Source: Anaeromusa acidaminophila DSM 3853
Lineage (GTDB): Bacteria; Bacillota; Negativicutes; Anaeromusales; Anaeromusaceae
DNA length: 64,000 nucleotides
Direction: 5' to 3'
Assembly (NCBI RefSeq): GCF_000374545.1
Contig: NZ_KB894590.1
Location: 1-64,000 of the forward strand
Position numbers and translations under genes: made by a program. The notes under the pieces were generated by a model. It was not told the origin of the DNA and searched no databases. It was given only the letters and a program-made list of their open reading frames with translations. Below, one piece after another: positions 1 to 8,683 of the stretch; the first letter of the stretch is position 1; every line of letters begins with the position of its first letter.

Positions 1-282
1 CAGGGATGGGCTTACCAGATGAAAGCATATACACGAACTTTAAAGGCTAATAAAATATATCAAAGTATGTCTCGCAAGGGAAACTGTCATGACAACTCGG
101 TAATGGAAAACTTTTTTGGAATTATGAAACAAGAAATGTACTACGGCGTCGTTTATTACAGCTATGATGAATTGAAAGATGCAATAAACAAGTATGTAAA
201 ATATTACAACGAGCAAAGAATCAAGCAGTCCTTGTGTTGGATGAGTCCTCTAGAATACAGGCTTCATCTTAATGCTGCATAA
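1..282 (+). CDS. IS3-family transposase (OrfB), C-terminal fragment
   Basis: The reading frame is open from the first base of the window, so the gene is cut by the left edge and only its last 93 codons are visible. It shows the end of the DDE integrase core of IS3-family (IS150-like) transposases: an SRKGNCHDNSVMENFF block that carries the last catalytic glutamate, followed by YYNEQRIKQSLCWMSP and LEYR near the C terminus. The enzyme cuts and joins the ends of its own element. The first in-frame ATG is at position 19, but it lies inside the catalytic domain and is not the real start. Whether the missing part is intact cannot be told. Confidence 0.9.
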   Translation, partial: QGWAYQMKAYTRTLKANKIYQSMSRKGNCHDNSVMENFFGIMKQEMYYGVVYYSYDELKDAINKYVKYYNEQRIKQSLCWMSPLEYRLHLNAA

Positions 283-287
283 ACATA

Positions 288-313
288 GCGTACCAGTAAA
301 AACTGATACGCTA
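288..313 (+). terminator. Hairpin after the transposase
   Basis: AGCGTACCAGT and ACTGATACGCT can pair with one mismatch around an AAAA loop, just after the transposase stop codon. It is not followed by a clear T run, so it may be a terminator or simply a subterminal inverted repeat of the element. Confidence 0.4.
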
Positions 314-377
314 TAAAGTCTAACTTATTGGGGTCACATCAGCCGTTTGGGCGTTACGGTCATTTTTTTATTGTTAT

Positions 378-578
378 CTATACCGTATAGTAAATGGTCG
401 CTTGTAATGGCGGCAGGGGCGTGTTTTTTTCTTTATCTGCTTCGGCGGCTACTTCATTTTGCAAGGAACGGCCAAAGGAAGGCGCTTGTTTTTTTCGCTT
501 TTGCTTCAAACCGGATTGCCCCGAGGAGTATGAATCAATAGGGCGGATGCGATCGATGCGTTGAATGCGTTGAACCAT
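378..578 (-). CDS. Small basic protein of unknown function
   Basis: A 66-residue reading frame on the minus strand. The start is chosen because a strong ribosome-binding site (AAAGGAGG) sits 8 bases upstream of the ATG at 576-578; longer in-frame extensions lack this. The protein begins MVQRIQRIDRIRPIDSY and has a lysine/arginine-rich middle (KQKRKK) and a C-terminal part rich in charged residues, with no signal peptide or membrane segment. I do not recognise the family. It stands alone between the insertion sequence and the purine riboswitch. Nothing else is apparent between 342 and 777. It could still be a chance frame, although the ribosome-binding site argues against that. Confidence 0.5.
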   Translation of the reverse strand: MVQRIQRIDRIRPIDSYSSGQSGLKQKRKKQAPSFGRSLQNEVAAEADKEKNTPLPPLQATIYYTV

Positions 579-777
579 GACAGGGGCCTCCTTTGTGTTA
601 AAATTGGTCACGAACAATACAGGACCTTCATCCCTTATATCGTACGAAATAGAAGAAACCTTAAGGGGAAAGAAAAAAAGAGAAATCCGAACGTTAAATA
701 AAAATGAAGAAATAAGGTTCATGTTTTCGTTGACTCACTCTGCTGATGCTGTTAAAATAAAACCGTAACCGCATACG

Positions 778-846
778 GCTCGTATATGTTTGGGAATACG
801 GCCCAAATGTCTCTACCGGACAACCGTAAATTGTCTGACTACGAGC
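778..846 (+). promoter_or_regulatory. Purine riboswitch aptamer (guanine/hypoxanthine type)
   Basis: The stretch has the full purine-riboswitch layout: P1 strands GCTCGT (778-783) and ACGAGC (841-846), a P2 arm with GGGAATACGGCCC, the TCTCTACCGG junction and loop, the P3 loop CAACCGTAAATTG, and GACTACG before P1 closes. The ligand-pairing base in the last junction is C (GACTACG, not GATTACG), which in this family selects guanine, hypoxanthine or xanthine over adenine. A possible terminator at 923-953 follows, so ligand binding is expected to turn off the purine permease gene at 1037. Confidence 0.95.
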
Positions 847-922
847 GGAATCTCCAGCAGATGCCAGATAGTGCAGGGAAAGACTCCCTAGCTGCCGCAC
901 CGGACGGAATTTTCGCTCAGGC

Positions 923-953
923 AAAACCCGCGAATTTTCTGGCGGTGTTTTTT
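923..953 (+). terminator. Terminator of the purine riboswitch expression platform
   Basis: AAAACCCGC and GCGGTGTTTT can pair with one bulged T around a loop of about ten bases, and the right arm runs into TTTTTT. It lies between the aptamer and the permease start, as expected for transcription attenuation. Confidence 0.6.
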
Positions 954-1036
954 GTTTGAGCGGGTAGCTGCACTTATTCGGAAAATCAGGAGATTTCTCT
1001 AGGTATCAAAAAATAGCAGACAGAGGAGAGACGCAC

Positions 1037-2407
1037 ATGTTGGAAAAGCTATTTGCATTGCGTGAAAGAAACACCAATGTAAATACCGAAATCACCGCAG
1101 GGATTACTACGTTTATGGCTATGGCCTATATTCTGTTTGTCAATCCTAGTATTCTAGGCGCCGCAGGGATGGATAAAAATGCCGTCTTGCTGGCTACCTC
1201 CATTGGAGCCGGTCTGGTTACAATTATGATGGGCTTATTTGTTAATTATCCGATCGCCATGGCCCCGGGAATGGGCTTGAATGCATTTTACGCTTTTACG
1301 GTTATTATCGGCATGGGAGTGCCGTGGCAGGCTGCGTTAGGCGCTGTTTTTATTTCCGGTCTTATTTTTATCTTATTGACAGTTACTCGAGTTCGCCAAC
1401 TGCTGGTGGAAGGCATGCCCATGGCCTTGAAACAGGCTATTACCGTGGGGATTGGCTTGTTTATCACCGTTGTGGGACTGAAGCTTTCCGGCATTATGAG
1501 TATTCGTTTGTCTCTTATTCCGCCGACGCTGGAAAAGATTGTCGCGGCACATGGCAATGGCACGCCGCTATCTTTTGAAACCATTATCGAGCTGGGCAAG
1601 TTGGGCAGCCCGGATGTGTTTTTGGCGCTGTGCGGTCTTTTTATCACGGCGATCCTGATGGGCCGTCAAGTAAAGGGCGCGATTTTGATCGGCATTTTGC
1701 TGACTTCGGTTGCAGGTATTGCTACAGGCATTGTTAATATTCCCGCCGGTTTTTCGCCGGTGTCTATCCCTGATTTTAGCCGCAATGCTTTTTTTGCCTT
1801 GGATATCATGGGCGCTTTAAACATGGGACTCTTGACCATTATCTTTACCTTTACTTTTGTGGAACTCTTCGACGCCATGGGTACTATGGTGGGGATGGCT
1901 ACGAAAGCCGGTCTAATGGATAAAACAGGTCGTTTTCCGGGGATGGGCAAGGCGATGCTCACGGACGCTGCCGGTGTCAGTATCGGTTCGCTTTTAGGAA
2001 CCAGCACCATTACCGCTTTTGTAGAAAGCGCCGCTGGCGTTGGGGTTGGCGGTCGTACCGGTTTGACGGCTGTGGTTTGCGGTTTGCTGTTCTTATTGTC
2101 CATGTTCTTCACGCCGTTGGTAGGTCTTATTCCCAGTGCGGCGACGGCTCCGGCCTTGATCATTGTCGGCGCCTTGATGATGGAATCAGTGCGCAATATT
2201 GATTTCACCGATTTTACCGAATTTTTCCCGGCTTTTATGACCATTATTCTGATGCCTTTTACGTATAGCATTGCCAACGGCATTTCCGCCGGCTTGGTGT
2301 TATACCCTCTATTGAAGCTTATCAATGGACGCAGTAAAGAAGTGCATTGGATTGTCTATATTTTAGCGGTGCTGGTGGTGCTGCGTTATATGTTCCTTGC
2401 GGAATAA
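1037..2407 (+). CDS. AzgA/PbuG-like purine permease (NCS2 superfamily)
   Basis: This 456-residue, almost entirely hydrophobic protein belongs to the AzgA-like branch of nucleobase permeases. It begins with the typical ERNTNVNTEITAGITTFMAMAY block, followed by NPSILGAAGMD, and carries the conserved GMGLNAFYAF and FVELFDAMGTMVG motifs. It should have 12-14 membrane segments and import guanine, hypoxanthine or adenine with protons. A GAGGAGAG ribosome-binding site precedes the ATG. The guanine-type riboswitch upstream means it is probably repressed when guanine or hypoxanthine is plentiful. The purine biosynthesis operon starts about 190 bases downstream, so salvage and synthesis genes are neighbours. 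Exact substrate preference is inferred from the riboswitch rather than the protein. Confidence 0.93.
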   Translation: MLEKLFALRERNTNVNTEITAGITTFMAMAYILFVNPSILGAAGMDKNAVLLATSIGAGLVTIMMGLFVNYPIAMAPGMGLNAFYAFTVIIGMGVPWQAALGAVFISGLIFILLTVTRVRQLLVEGMPMALKQAITVGIGLFITVVGLKLSGIMSIRLSLIPPTLEKIVAAHGNGTPLSFETIIELGKLGSPDVFLALCGLFITAILMGRQVKGAILIGILLTSVAGIATGIVNIPAGFSPVSIPDFSRNAFFALDIMGALNMGLLTIIFTFTFVELFDAMGTMVGMATKAGLMDKTGRFPGMGKAMLTDAAGVSIGSLLGTSTITAFVESAAGVGVGGRTGLTAVVCGLLFLLSMFFTPLVGLIPSAATAPALIIVGALMMESVRNIDFTDFTEFFPAFMTIILMPFTYSIANGISAGLVLYPLLKLINGRSKEVHWIVYILAVLVVLRYMFLAE

Positions 2408-2450
2408 GCCGCCTTTATCTTTAAAATATCCTGTGAGGCGATGCAGCCAT

Positions 2451-2525
2451 GGCGCGGAAGAGGAAACTCTTCCGCGCCTGTTCTCCGGGTTTTCCTTCCG
2501 CAACGAGTCCGGTGCCGGAAGGAAA
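2451..2525 (+). promoter_or_regulatory. Two-hairpin leader upstream of purE
   Basis: Two perfect stems occupy the purE leader: GGCGCGGAAGA (2451-2461) with TCTTCCGCGCC (2468-2478), and TTTCCTTCCG (2491-2500) with CGGAAGGAAA (2516-2525). The arms are also cross-complementary (GGAAG(AG)GAAA with TTTCCTTCC, and TCTTCCG with CGGAAGGA), so alternative folds are possible. Neither stem is followed by a T run. The first could act as a terminator for the permease or as part of a purine-operon leader. I could not match it to a known riboswitch class. Confidence 0.5.
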
Positions 2526-2599
2526 GGTGCAGGAGAATCGCAGCAAACATAGAACTGACCCAATGTGATGAAATGATGAAATGCAAAGGGAGGCTGTTT

Positions 2600-3106
2600 A
2601 TGAAGGTTGCTATCATAATGGGAAGCGATTCCGACTGGCCTAGGCTGGAAGGAGCGGCCAAAGTACTCAAGTCTTTTGGCGTGGAATGTGAAGTCATCGT
2701 GGCTTCGGCGCATCGTACGCCGGATGTGGTTCATGAGTTTGCCGCCGGCGCTGCTGAGCGCGGCGTGAAGGTTATTATTGCAGCTGCTGGCGCAGCCGCT
2801 CATTTGCCTGGCGTAATTGCCAGCTTTACTACGCTGCCGGTCATCGGCGTGCCGATTGCGGCGACTCCTTTGGCAGGCTTTGACGCTCTTTTGAGCATTG
2901 TGCAGATGCCTTCAGGGATTCCTGTAGCGACCATGGCTGTAGACGGCGCTAAGAATGCCGCGATTTTCGCTGTGCAGATTTTAGCTGTAGGCAATGAAGA
3001 GCTAGCGGCCAAGTTGAAAGAGTACCGCAAGCAAATGGCTGAAGAAGTAGCCGCTAAAGCGGATAAGGTGACAAAAATTTGGAATGAGGAAGCTGCAAAG
3101 GCATAA
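2600..3106 (+). CDS. purE: N5-carboxyaminoimidazole ribonucleotide mutase
   Basis: PurE (class I, 168 residues, normal length) interconverts N5-CAIR and CAIR in de novo purine synthesis. The nucleotide-binding signatures are plain: GSDSDWP at residues 8-14, SAHRTP at 36-41 and [10 protein letters not shown] at 62-71. The frame is open further upstream, but the ATG at 2600 is preceded by GGGAGG and begins the conserved [12 protein letters not shown], so that start is chosen. It is the first gene of the purE-C-F-M-N-H-D operon. No purK is seen beside it; that partner must lie elsewhere if this class I enzyme works in the usual two-step route. Confidence 0.96.
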   Translation: MKVAIIMGSDSDWPRLEGAAKVLKSFGVECEVIVASAHRTPDVVHEFAAGAAERGVKVIIAAAGAAAHLPGVIASFTTLPVIGVPIAATPLAGFDALLSIVQMPSGIPVATMAVDGAKNAAIFAVQILAVGNEELAAKLKEYRKQMAEEVAAKADKVTKIWNEEAAKA

Positions 3107-3119
3107 GGAGGATATATCT

Positions 3120-3827
3120 GTGGGAAAGAAACCCTTATACGAAGGCAAAGCGAAACAGATTTTTGCAACAGACAATCCAGATGAGCTGCTCGTGTATTAC
3201 AAGGATGATGCCACCGCTTTTAACGGCGAGAAAAAAGGAACCATTCAGGATAAAGGTGTTTTGAATAACAAAATTTCCGCGTTTTTCTTTGAAATGCTGG
3301 GCAAAGCCGGTATTCCTCATCATTTGGTAAAACGTCTCAGCGATCGGGAAATGCTGGTAAAAACTTTGCAAATTTTACCGGTAGAAGTGGTAGTGCGCAA
3401 TATTGCCGCTGGCAGCTTGGCGAAACGTCTGGGCCTTGCGGAAGGAACCAAAATGGCTAAAACGGTTTTGGAATTCTACTACAAAGATGACGAACTGGGC
3501 GATCCTATGATCAACGATTATCATATTGCCGCTATGAATTTGGCTACTCCAGAGCAAATGCAGAAGGTTTCCGAGTATGCTTTGAAAATCAACGAAATTC
3601 TTTCTGCTTACCTGAAAGAAAAAGGCTTGGAATTGATTGACTTCAAACTGGAATTCGGCATTCATAAAGGAGAAGTGATTCTGGGTGACGAAATTTCTCC
3701 GGATACCTGCCGCTTCTGGGACAGCAAAACCGGCGAAAAGATGGATAAGGACCGCTTCCGCCGGGATTTGGGCAATGTAGAAGAAGCTTATAAAGAAGTA
3801 TTGTATCGCTTGACAGGAGAGAAATAA
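3120..3827 (+). CDS. purC: Phosphoribosylaminoimidazole-succinocarboxamide synthase
   Basis: SAICAR synthetase joins CAIR and aspartate using ATP. At 235 residues it is a normal bacterial single-domain enzyme. Motifs seen include [11 protein letters not shown] at the N terminus, [20 protein letters not shown] and [14 protein letters not shown]. The start is taken as GTG at 3120 because AAGGAGG, which overlaps the purE stop, lies 9 bases upstream and the conserved GKAKQI segment follows at once; an in-frame ATG upstream would overlap purE and lacks such a site. It is followed 3 bases later by purF. Confidence 0.95.
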   Translation: MGKKPLYEGKAKQIFATDNPDELLVYYKDDATAFNGEKKGTIQDKGVLNNKISAFFFEMLGKAGIPHHLVKRLSDREMLVKTLQILPVEVVVRNIAAGSLAKRLGLAEGTKMAKTVLEFYYKDDELGDPMINDYHIAAMNLATPEQMQKVSEYALKINEILSAYLKEKGLELIDFKLEFGIHKGEVILGDEISPDTCRFWDSKTGEKMDKDRFRRDLGNVEEAYKEVLYRLTGEK

Positions 3828-3830
3828 GCA

Positions 3831-5264
3831 ATGATCGATGTGATGGACAACGATACTCTGCATGAAGAATGTGGCGTCTTCGGTATCTATTCCCATACGG
3901 AAGATGTGACGCATTGCACCTATTGGGGGCTGTACGCTTTGCAGCACCGAGGTCAGGAAAGCGCCGGCATTGCCGTTACTGACGGAGCCTGGATGGATGT
4001 CCATCGCGGCATGGGACTGGTGGGCGAAGTATTTCGCCACCAACTTCCTCGTATGGAGAACCAATATATATCCATTGGCCATGTGCGCTATTCGACAACT
4101 GGCTCTAGTCTTTTGGCCAATACGCAGCCGTTGATGGTGCGATACGCAGGCGGGACCATTTCTATGGCTCATAACGGCAATTTAACGAATGCCGGTTCGC
4201 TGCGCAAGAAGCTGGAAGAGGAAGGCTGTATTTTTCAAACGTCCATTGATAGCGAAGTGATCGTCAATTTGATTGCTCGTTCCCGCAAAGACTCCTTGGA
4301 AGAAAAGGTTATGGAGAGCCTTCGGGATGTGGATGGCGCGTATTGCTTGGTGGTTATGACCGAGGACAAACTGTTAGGAGTACGAGATCCGAACGGGTTT
4401 CGGCCTCTTTGCGTAGGTCGTTTGAATGACGGCTATGTAATTGCTTCGGAATCTTGTGCGCTGGATACGGTAGGCGCTGAGTTCGTTCGTGACGTGGAAC
4501 CCGGTGAAATGGTGGTTGTGGACGAAAGTGGCTTGCATTCCTTCCGCTTTGCCCAACCGAAACGGCAAGCGTTGTGTATTTTTGAATATATTTACTTTGC
4601 TCGTCCTGACAGCGTGATTGACGGTCAAAGCGTGCAGCAGGCGCGTTTTGAAATGGGTCGTCAACTGGCCAGAGAGCATGGCGTCAAAGCGGACGTCGTC
4701 ATTTCCGTGCCGGATTCGGGAACGACAGCCGCTTTGGGCTATAGTTACGAGTCGGGCATTCCTTTTATGGAAGGCCTAATGAAAAACCGCTATATTGGCC
4801 GGACCTTTATTCAGCCGGAGCAGAAGAAGCGGGATATGGGCGTACGCTTGAAGTTGAATGCTGTTCGGGCGGCTGTGGCCGGAAAATCCGTTGTGATGGT
4901 GGATGATTCCATTGTGCGCGGCACGACGAGCGGTAAAATCGTGCATATGCTTAAGGAAGCAGGAGCTAAGGAAGTGCATATGTGTGTCAGCTCCCCGCCA
5001 ATTTCCTGTCCTTGCTATTACGGCATTGATACTTCGGCTCGTAAGGAATTGATTGCCGCCAGCAAAAGCGTAGAGGAAATCCGTGAGTTTATTGGCGCCG
5101 ATTCTTTGCATTATTTGACTATTGAAGGCTTGCAAGGCTGTGTTGCTAATGTGGACGCCAGCCAAATGTGCTACGCCTGCTTTAATAATGACTATCCGAC
5201 AGAGATCGAGTGCGAAGCGGAAATTGCAACCCAGAAATTCATTTTTGAGCAAAAGCGACGTTAA
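3831..5264 (+). CDS. purF: Amidophosphoribosyltransferase
   Basis: PurF (477 residues) catalyses the first committed step of purine synthesis, transferring glutamine nitrogen to PRPP. A short propeptide ending HEE precedes Cys14 of CGVFGIYS, which would become the N-terminal nucleophile after cleavage. The glutaminase half is followed by the phosphoribosyltransferase half with the PRPP motif [16 protein letters not shown]. Cysteines in [21 protein letters not shown] and MCYACFNN match those that bind the 4Fe-4S cluster of the Bacillus-type enzyme, which makes it oxygen-sensitive. Its start lies just after purC, and its TAA ends just before purM, whose ribosome-binding site overlaps this gene's end. 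Confidence 0.96.
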   Translation: MIDVMDNDTLHEECGVFGIYSHTEDVTHCTYWGLYALQHRGQESAGIAVTDGAWMDVHRGMGLVGEVFRHQLPRMENQYISIGHVRYSTTGSSLLANTQPLMVRYAGGTISMAHNGNLTNAGSLRKKLEEEGCIFQTSIDSEVIVNLIARSRKDSLEEKVMESLRDVDGAYCLVVMTEDKLLGVRDPNGFRPLCVGRLNDGYVIASESCALDTVGAEFVRDVEPGEMVVVDESGLHSFRFAQPKRQALCIFEYIYFARPDSVIDGQSVQQARFEMGRQLAREHGVKADVVISVPDSGTTAALGYSYESGIPFMEGLMKNRYIGRTFIQPEQKKRDMGVRLKLNAVRAAVAGKSVVMVDDSIVRGTTSGKIVHMLKEAGAKEVHMCVSSPPISCPCYYGIDTSARKELIAASKSVEEIREFIGADSLHYLTIEGLQGCVANVDASQMCYACFNNDYPTEIECEAEIATQKFIFEQKRR

Positions 5265-5278
5265 TGGAGGAAGAGTGC

Positions 5279-6355
5279 ATGTCTGAGATGAAGAAAAACG
5301 CGCCGTCCCTGACTTATCGCGACGCCGGCGTAGATATTGACGCTGGTAACGAGGCGGTACAACGGATGAAAGCGCATGTGCGCAGCACCTATCGACCGGA
5401 AGTGCTTGGCGATATAGGCGGTTTTGGCGGTCTTTTCGCTTTGAATACGGGAAAATATCGGGAGCCTGTACTTGTTTCGGGCACAGACGGCGTTGGTACT
5501 AAGCTGCGCTTGGCATTTCTGATGGACAAGCATGATACCATCGGCCAGGATGCGGTAGCCATGTGTGTAAATGACATCTTGGTGCAAGGAGCGGAGCCTC
5601 TCTTTTTCCTGGACTATCTGGCGGTTGCCAAAGTTAGTCCGACCCAGGTGGCTGATATCGTCGGCGGTATTGCCAGGGCCTGTAAAGAGTCCGGCTGCGC
5701 TCTCATTGGGGGAGAAACTGCGGAAATGGCCGGCTTTTACGGCGAAGGCGAATACGACATCGGAGGCTTTGCCGTCGGTGTCGTGGAAAAAGAAGAGATT
5801 ATCACTGGTGAAACCATTCAAGCCGGCGATGTTCTCTTGGGCTTACCTTCAAGCGGCGTTCATTCCAATGGCTATTCGTTGGTGCGCAAAATTTGCTTGG
5901 ATGTGCAAAAGCTGGATTTGAAAACAGTGGTTCCGGAGCTGGGGCGCCCTTTGGGCGAAGAGCTTTTAGAACCTACTCGCTTGTATCCTAAGGCGTGCCT
6001 GCCTTTGTTCGGCCGCTTCGATCTGCGCGGGCTGGTGCATATCACCGGCGGCGGTTTTTACGACAACATTCCGCGCGTGCTGCCTGAGGGTACGGCGGTG
6101 GAAGTGGATATTGAAGCTTGGCCGCGCCCTGCGATTTTCTCGCTTTTGCAACAATGGGGCAATGTGGCTTGGCCGGAAATGTACCGTACCTTCAATATGG
6201 GTATCGGCATGATTTTGGTAGTGCCGCAGGAACAGGCGCAGGCTGTAATGGATGATTTGGCGCAGCGCGGAGAAACCTGCTATCGCATCGGTTCCGTCGT
6301 CGCTGGCAACGGAGAAGTGACCCTTAAAGGAGGCGAGTTCGACCATGACCGCTAA
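5279..6355 (+). CDS. purM: Phosphoribosylformylglycinamidine cyclo-ligase
   Basis: AIR synthetase (358 residues) closes the imidazole ring from FGAM with ATP. It shows the family's [12 protein letters not shown] start, [11 protein letters not shown], and [11 protein letters not shown] motifs. An ATG at 5264 overlaps the purF stop, but GGAGG lies between it and the ATG at 5279, so the latter is the likely start. The 3' end overlaps purN by 11 bases, suggesting coupled translation. Confidence 0.95.
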   Translation: MSEMKKNAPSLTYRDAGVDIDAGNEAVQRMKAHVRSTYRPEVLGDIGGFGGLFALNTGKYREPVLVSGTDGVGTKLRLAFLMDKHDTIGQDAVAMCVNDILVQGAEPLFFLDYLAVAKVSPTQVADIVGGIARACKESGCALIGGETAEMAGFYGEGEYDIGGFAVGVVEKEEIITGETIQAGDVLLGLPSSGVHSNGYSLVRKICLDVQKLDLKTVVPELGRPLGEELLEPTRLYPKACLPLFGRFDLRGLVHITGGGFYDNIPRVLPEGTAVEVDIEAWPRPAIFSLLQQWGNVAWPEMYRTFNMGIGMILVVPQEQAQAVMDDLAQRGETCYRIGSVVAGNGEVTLKGGEFDHDR

Positions 6356-6968
6356 AAAGGCATTGGGCGTACTTGTTTCTGGACGCGGCAGCAACTTACA
6401 GGCTATTTTGGACGCCATTCATGCGGGGAGACTGCCTTTGGCCAAGGTGGGGGTTGTGATCAGCGATAATCCAGAGGCCAAAGCGTTGCTGCGTGTACGC
6501 GGCATGGGCATTCCGACGGTAGTGTTAGAACGGAAAGCTTTTGCAGATCGGGCTGCTTATGAGACCGCTCTGGCGGACGAGCTGGAACGGCATCAAGTAG
6601 ACCTGGTGGTATTGGCTGGTTTTATGCGCATTTTGAGTTCTTGCTTCATTCAGCGCTTCCCAGGAGCTATCGTCAACATTCACCCGTCGTTGCTGCCTGC
6701 GTTTCCAGGACTGGATGCGCAGGGACAAGCGCTCCGTTACGGTGTTAAAGTGGCAGGGTGTACTGTGCATTTTGTAGATGAAGGCATGGACAGCGGTCCC
6801 ATCATCCTGCAGGAAGCCGTACCGGTTGAAGCAGGGGATACAACCCAGACGCTGGCGGATCGTATTCTTCATGTGGAACATCGGCTGTATCCTCGGGCCA
6901 TTGCGTTGTTTTGCGAGGAACGTCTGGAGATTGAAGGACGACAGGTTCATATCCGAAGCGAAAAGTGA
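6345..6968 (+). CDS. purN: Phosphoribosylglycinamide formyltransferase
   Basis: GAR transformylase (207 residues) transfers a formyl group from 10-formyltetrahydrofolate to GAR. Diagnostic segments are [13 protein letters not shown] near the N terminus, [14 protein letters not shown] with the catalytic Asn and His, and [11 protein letters not shown] with the catalytic Asp. AAGGAGG lies upstream inside purM and the start codon overlaps the purM end. The folate-dependent type implies no need for formate-using PurT. The gene is 7 bases from purH. Confidence 0.95.
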   Translation: MTAKKALGVLVSGRGSNLQAILDAIHAGRLPLAKVGVVISDNPEAKALLRVRGMGIPTVVLERKAFADRAAYETALADELERHQVDLVVLAGFMRILSSCFIQRFPGAIVNIHPSLLPAFPGLDAQGQALRYGVKVAGCTVHFVDEGMDSGPIILQEAVPVEAGDTTQTLADRILHVEHRLYPRAIALFCEERLEIEGRQVHIRSEK

Positions 6969-6975
6969 GGTAAAA

Positions 6976-8520
6976 ATGATGAAAATTCGGCGCGCATTAA
7001 TTAGCGTTTCTGATAAAAGCGGCGTAGTGGAGTTTGCCAAAGAGCTTTGCCAAATGGGCGTGGAAATCGTCTCTACCGGCGGTACGATGAAGACTCTGCG
7101 GGCGGCGGGACTGCCTGTAACTTATGTAAGCGATATTACGGGCTTTCCGGAAATCATGGATGGCCGCGTAAAAACCTTGAACCCGTATGTGCATGGCGGC
7201 ATCTTGGCCATCCGTGACAATGAAGCGCATGTGGCGGCTATGAAAGAGCATGGCATTACGGGGATTGATTTGGTAGCCGTGAATTTGTATCCTTTCCGTC
7301 AAACCATAGCTAAAGAAGGGGTGACCCTGGAGGAAGCCGTTGAGAACATTGATATTGGCGGACCGGCTATGATTCGTGCGGCAGCGAAAAATTTCGCTTA
7401 TGTGACCGTGGTCGTCAATCCTGATCGATATCAGACGGTGGTAGAGGAGCTGCGCCAAAACGGCGAAGTATCGGATAAAACCCGCATGCGTCTTTCCCAG
7501 GAAGCCTACAGTCATACCGGCGAATATGATGCCTGCATTGCTCGGTACTTGGCGCAACGGTTGGATGGAGAGGACAATTTTCCTGGAACGCTGCACGGCG
7601 TATGGGAAAAAGCGCAAGATCTGCGTTATGGCGAAAATCCTCATCAGGCGGCTGCCTTTTACAAGGAAAGAGGCGCTCACAGCGGCCTGGCGGCAGCGCA
7701 GCAGCTGCATGGCAAAGAATTATCCTTTAACAACCTGGTGGATTTGGAAGCGGCCTATGCAGTAGCGGCGGATTTTTCGCAGCCAGCAGCGGCTATTATC
7801 AAGCATACCAATCCTTGCGGCACTGGCATGGGCGTAACGTTGGCCGATGCTTACCGCAAAGCGCATAGCGCGGATCCGGTATCCGCTTTTGGCGGTATTG
7901 TCGGCTTAAACCGGGAAGTAGATGCCGAAACAGCCGGCGAGTTAAGCACTATTTTCTTGGAGGCGGTCATTGCTCCTTCCTATACGAAGGAAGCGATGGA
8001 TATTTTGTCTCAGAAGAAGAATATCCGTCTTTTAGCGGCGCCATTACCTCAGAAGGGCCATAAAGAATGGGATATTAAAAAAGTTTCCGGCGGTCTGCTG
8101 CTGCAGGAAAAAGATACGCAGGAGCTCGTAGAGAGCGAACTGAAAGTGGTTTCTAAGCGCCAGCCGACAGAAGAGGAATGGAAGCAGCTTCGTTTTGCCT
8201 GGACGGTGGTTAAACATGTGAAGTCCAACGCTATTGTCGTAGCAGCAGAAGATAAAACTCTAGGAGTCGGTGCTGGTCAAATGAACCGAGTCGGTTCTGC
8301 GGCTATTGCCTTGGAACAGGCCGGCGAAGCGGCTAAAGGAGCGGTATTGTCTTCCGATGCTTTCTTCCCCTTCCGCGATACCATTGATACGGCGGCAAAA
8401 GCGGGAATTACCGCCATTATTCAGCCTGGCGGCTCCGTTCGGGATGAAGAATCCATTCAGGCGGCCGATGAGCATGGCATTGCCATGGTCTTTACCGGTA
8501 TGCGCCACTTTAAACATTAA
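6976..8520 (+). CDS. purH: Bifunctional AICAR formyltransferase / IMP cyclohydrolase
   Basis: PurH (514 residues) performs the last two steps to IMP. The N-terminal IMP cyclohydrolase domain (about residues 1-195) begins RRALISVSDKSG and includes STGGT and GRVKTLNP. The C-terminal AICAR transformylase domain carries LRYGENPHQ and IKHTNPCG, and the protein ends in MRHFKH as usual. The start is the ATG at 6976 after a short GTGAGG site; the frame is open much further back into purN but that part is not PurH-like. It is followed by 163 bases before purD, the only sizeable gap in the operon. Confidence 0.96.
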   Translation: MMKIRRALISVSDKSGVVEFAKELCQMGVEIVSTGGTMKTLRAAGLPVTYVSDITGFPEIMDGRVKTLNPYVHGGILAIRDNEAHVAAMKEHGITGIDLVAVNLYPFRQTIAKEGVTLEEAVENIDIGGPAMIRAAAKNFAYVTVVVNPDRYQTVVEELRQNGEVSDKTRMRLSQEAYSHTGEYDACIARYLAQRLDGEDNFPGTLHGVWEKAQDLRYGENPHQAAAFYKERGAHSGLAAAQQLHGKELSFNNLVDLEAAYAVAADFSQPAAAIIKHTNPCGTGMGVTLADAYRKAHSADPVSAFGGIVGLNREVDAETAGELSTIFLEAVIAPSYTKEAMDILSQKKNIRLLAAPLPQKGHKEWDIKKVSGGLLLQEKDTQELVESELKVVSKRQPTEEEWKQLRFAWTVVKHVKSNAIVVAAEDKTLGVGAGQMNRVGSAAIALEQAGEAAKGAVLSSDAFFPFRDTIDTAAKAGITAIIQPGGSVRDEESIQAADEHGIAMVFTGMRHFKH

Positions 8521-8526
8521 AAACAG

Positions 8527-8619
8527 GCAGAGGCAGCGGAGGATGTTAGAGAACATGGGTGTTGAGGCAAATGCGGCATGAGTGTTTTCTTGGCAGAATA
8601 CCGTCTGTCTCTGCTTTTT
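8527..8619 (+). terminator. Possible weak terminator between purH and purD
   Basis: GCAGAGGCAG (8527-8536) can pair with CTGTCTCTGC (8605-8614), and the second arm is followed by TTTTT. The loop is long (68 bases), so the structure would be slow to form. It could reduce purD expression relative to the rest of the operon. Confidence 0.3.
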
Positions 8620-8683
8620 CTGTATGCTAGTGTTTGTTAATAGACGGCAAACTCAAAGACGATGTTTGGAAAGAGGTGGGATT

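Larger units (their letters stand above)
1..341 (+). mobile_element. Right end of an IS3-family insertion sequence
   Basis: The transposase fragment is followed by a hairpin (288-313) and then by a terminal sequence at about 321-341 containing TTATTGGGGTCACATCA, which resembles the right inverted repeat of IS150-type elements (a GGGG tract and a terminal CA). The left end lies outside the window, so target-site duplication and completeness cannot be judged. The element sits directly upstream of a small minus-strand gene and the purine-permease leader. Confidence 0.7.

Noticed and set aside
1666-2325. Long minus-strand frame opposite the purine permease
   Set aside because: Same reason: a shadow of a membrane-protein gene with no start site.
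2441-2599. Upstream in-frame extension of purE
   Set aside because: It runs through both leader hairpins, lacks a ribosome-binding site, and PurE homology starts at 2600.
6778-6975. Upstream in-frame extension of purH
   Set aside because: It lies inside purN in another frame; a site before 6976 and the conserved start fit better.
8582-8683. Upstream in-frame extension of purD
   Set aside because: The conserved GGGGREHA motif starts right after GTG 8684, and the extension has no similarity to the family.
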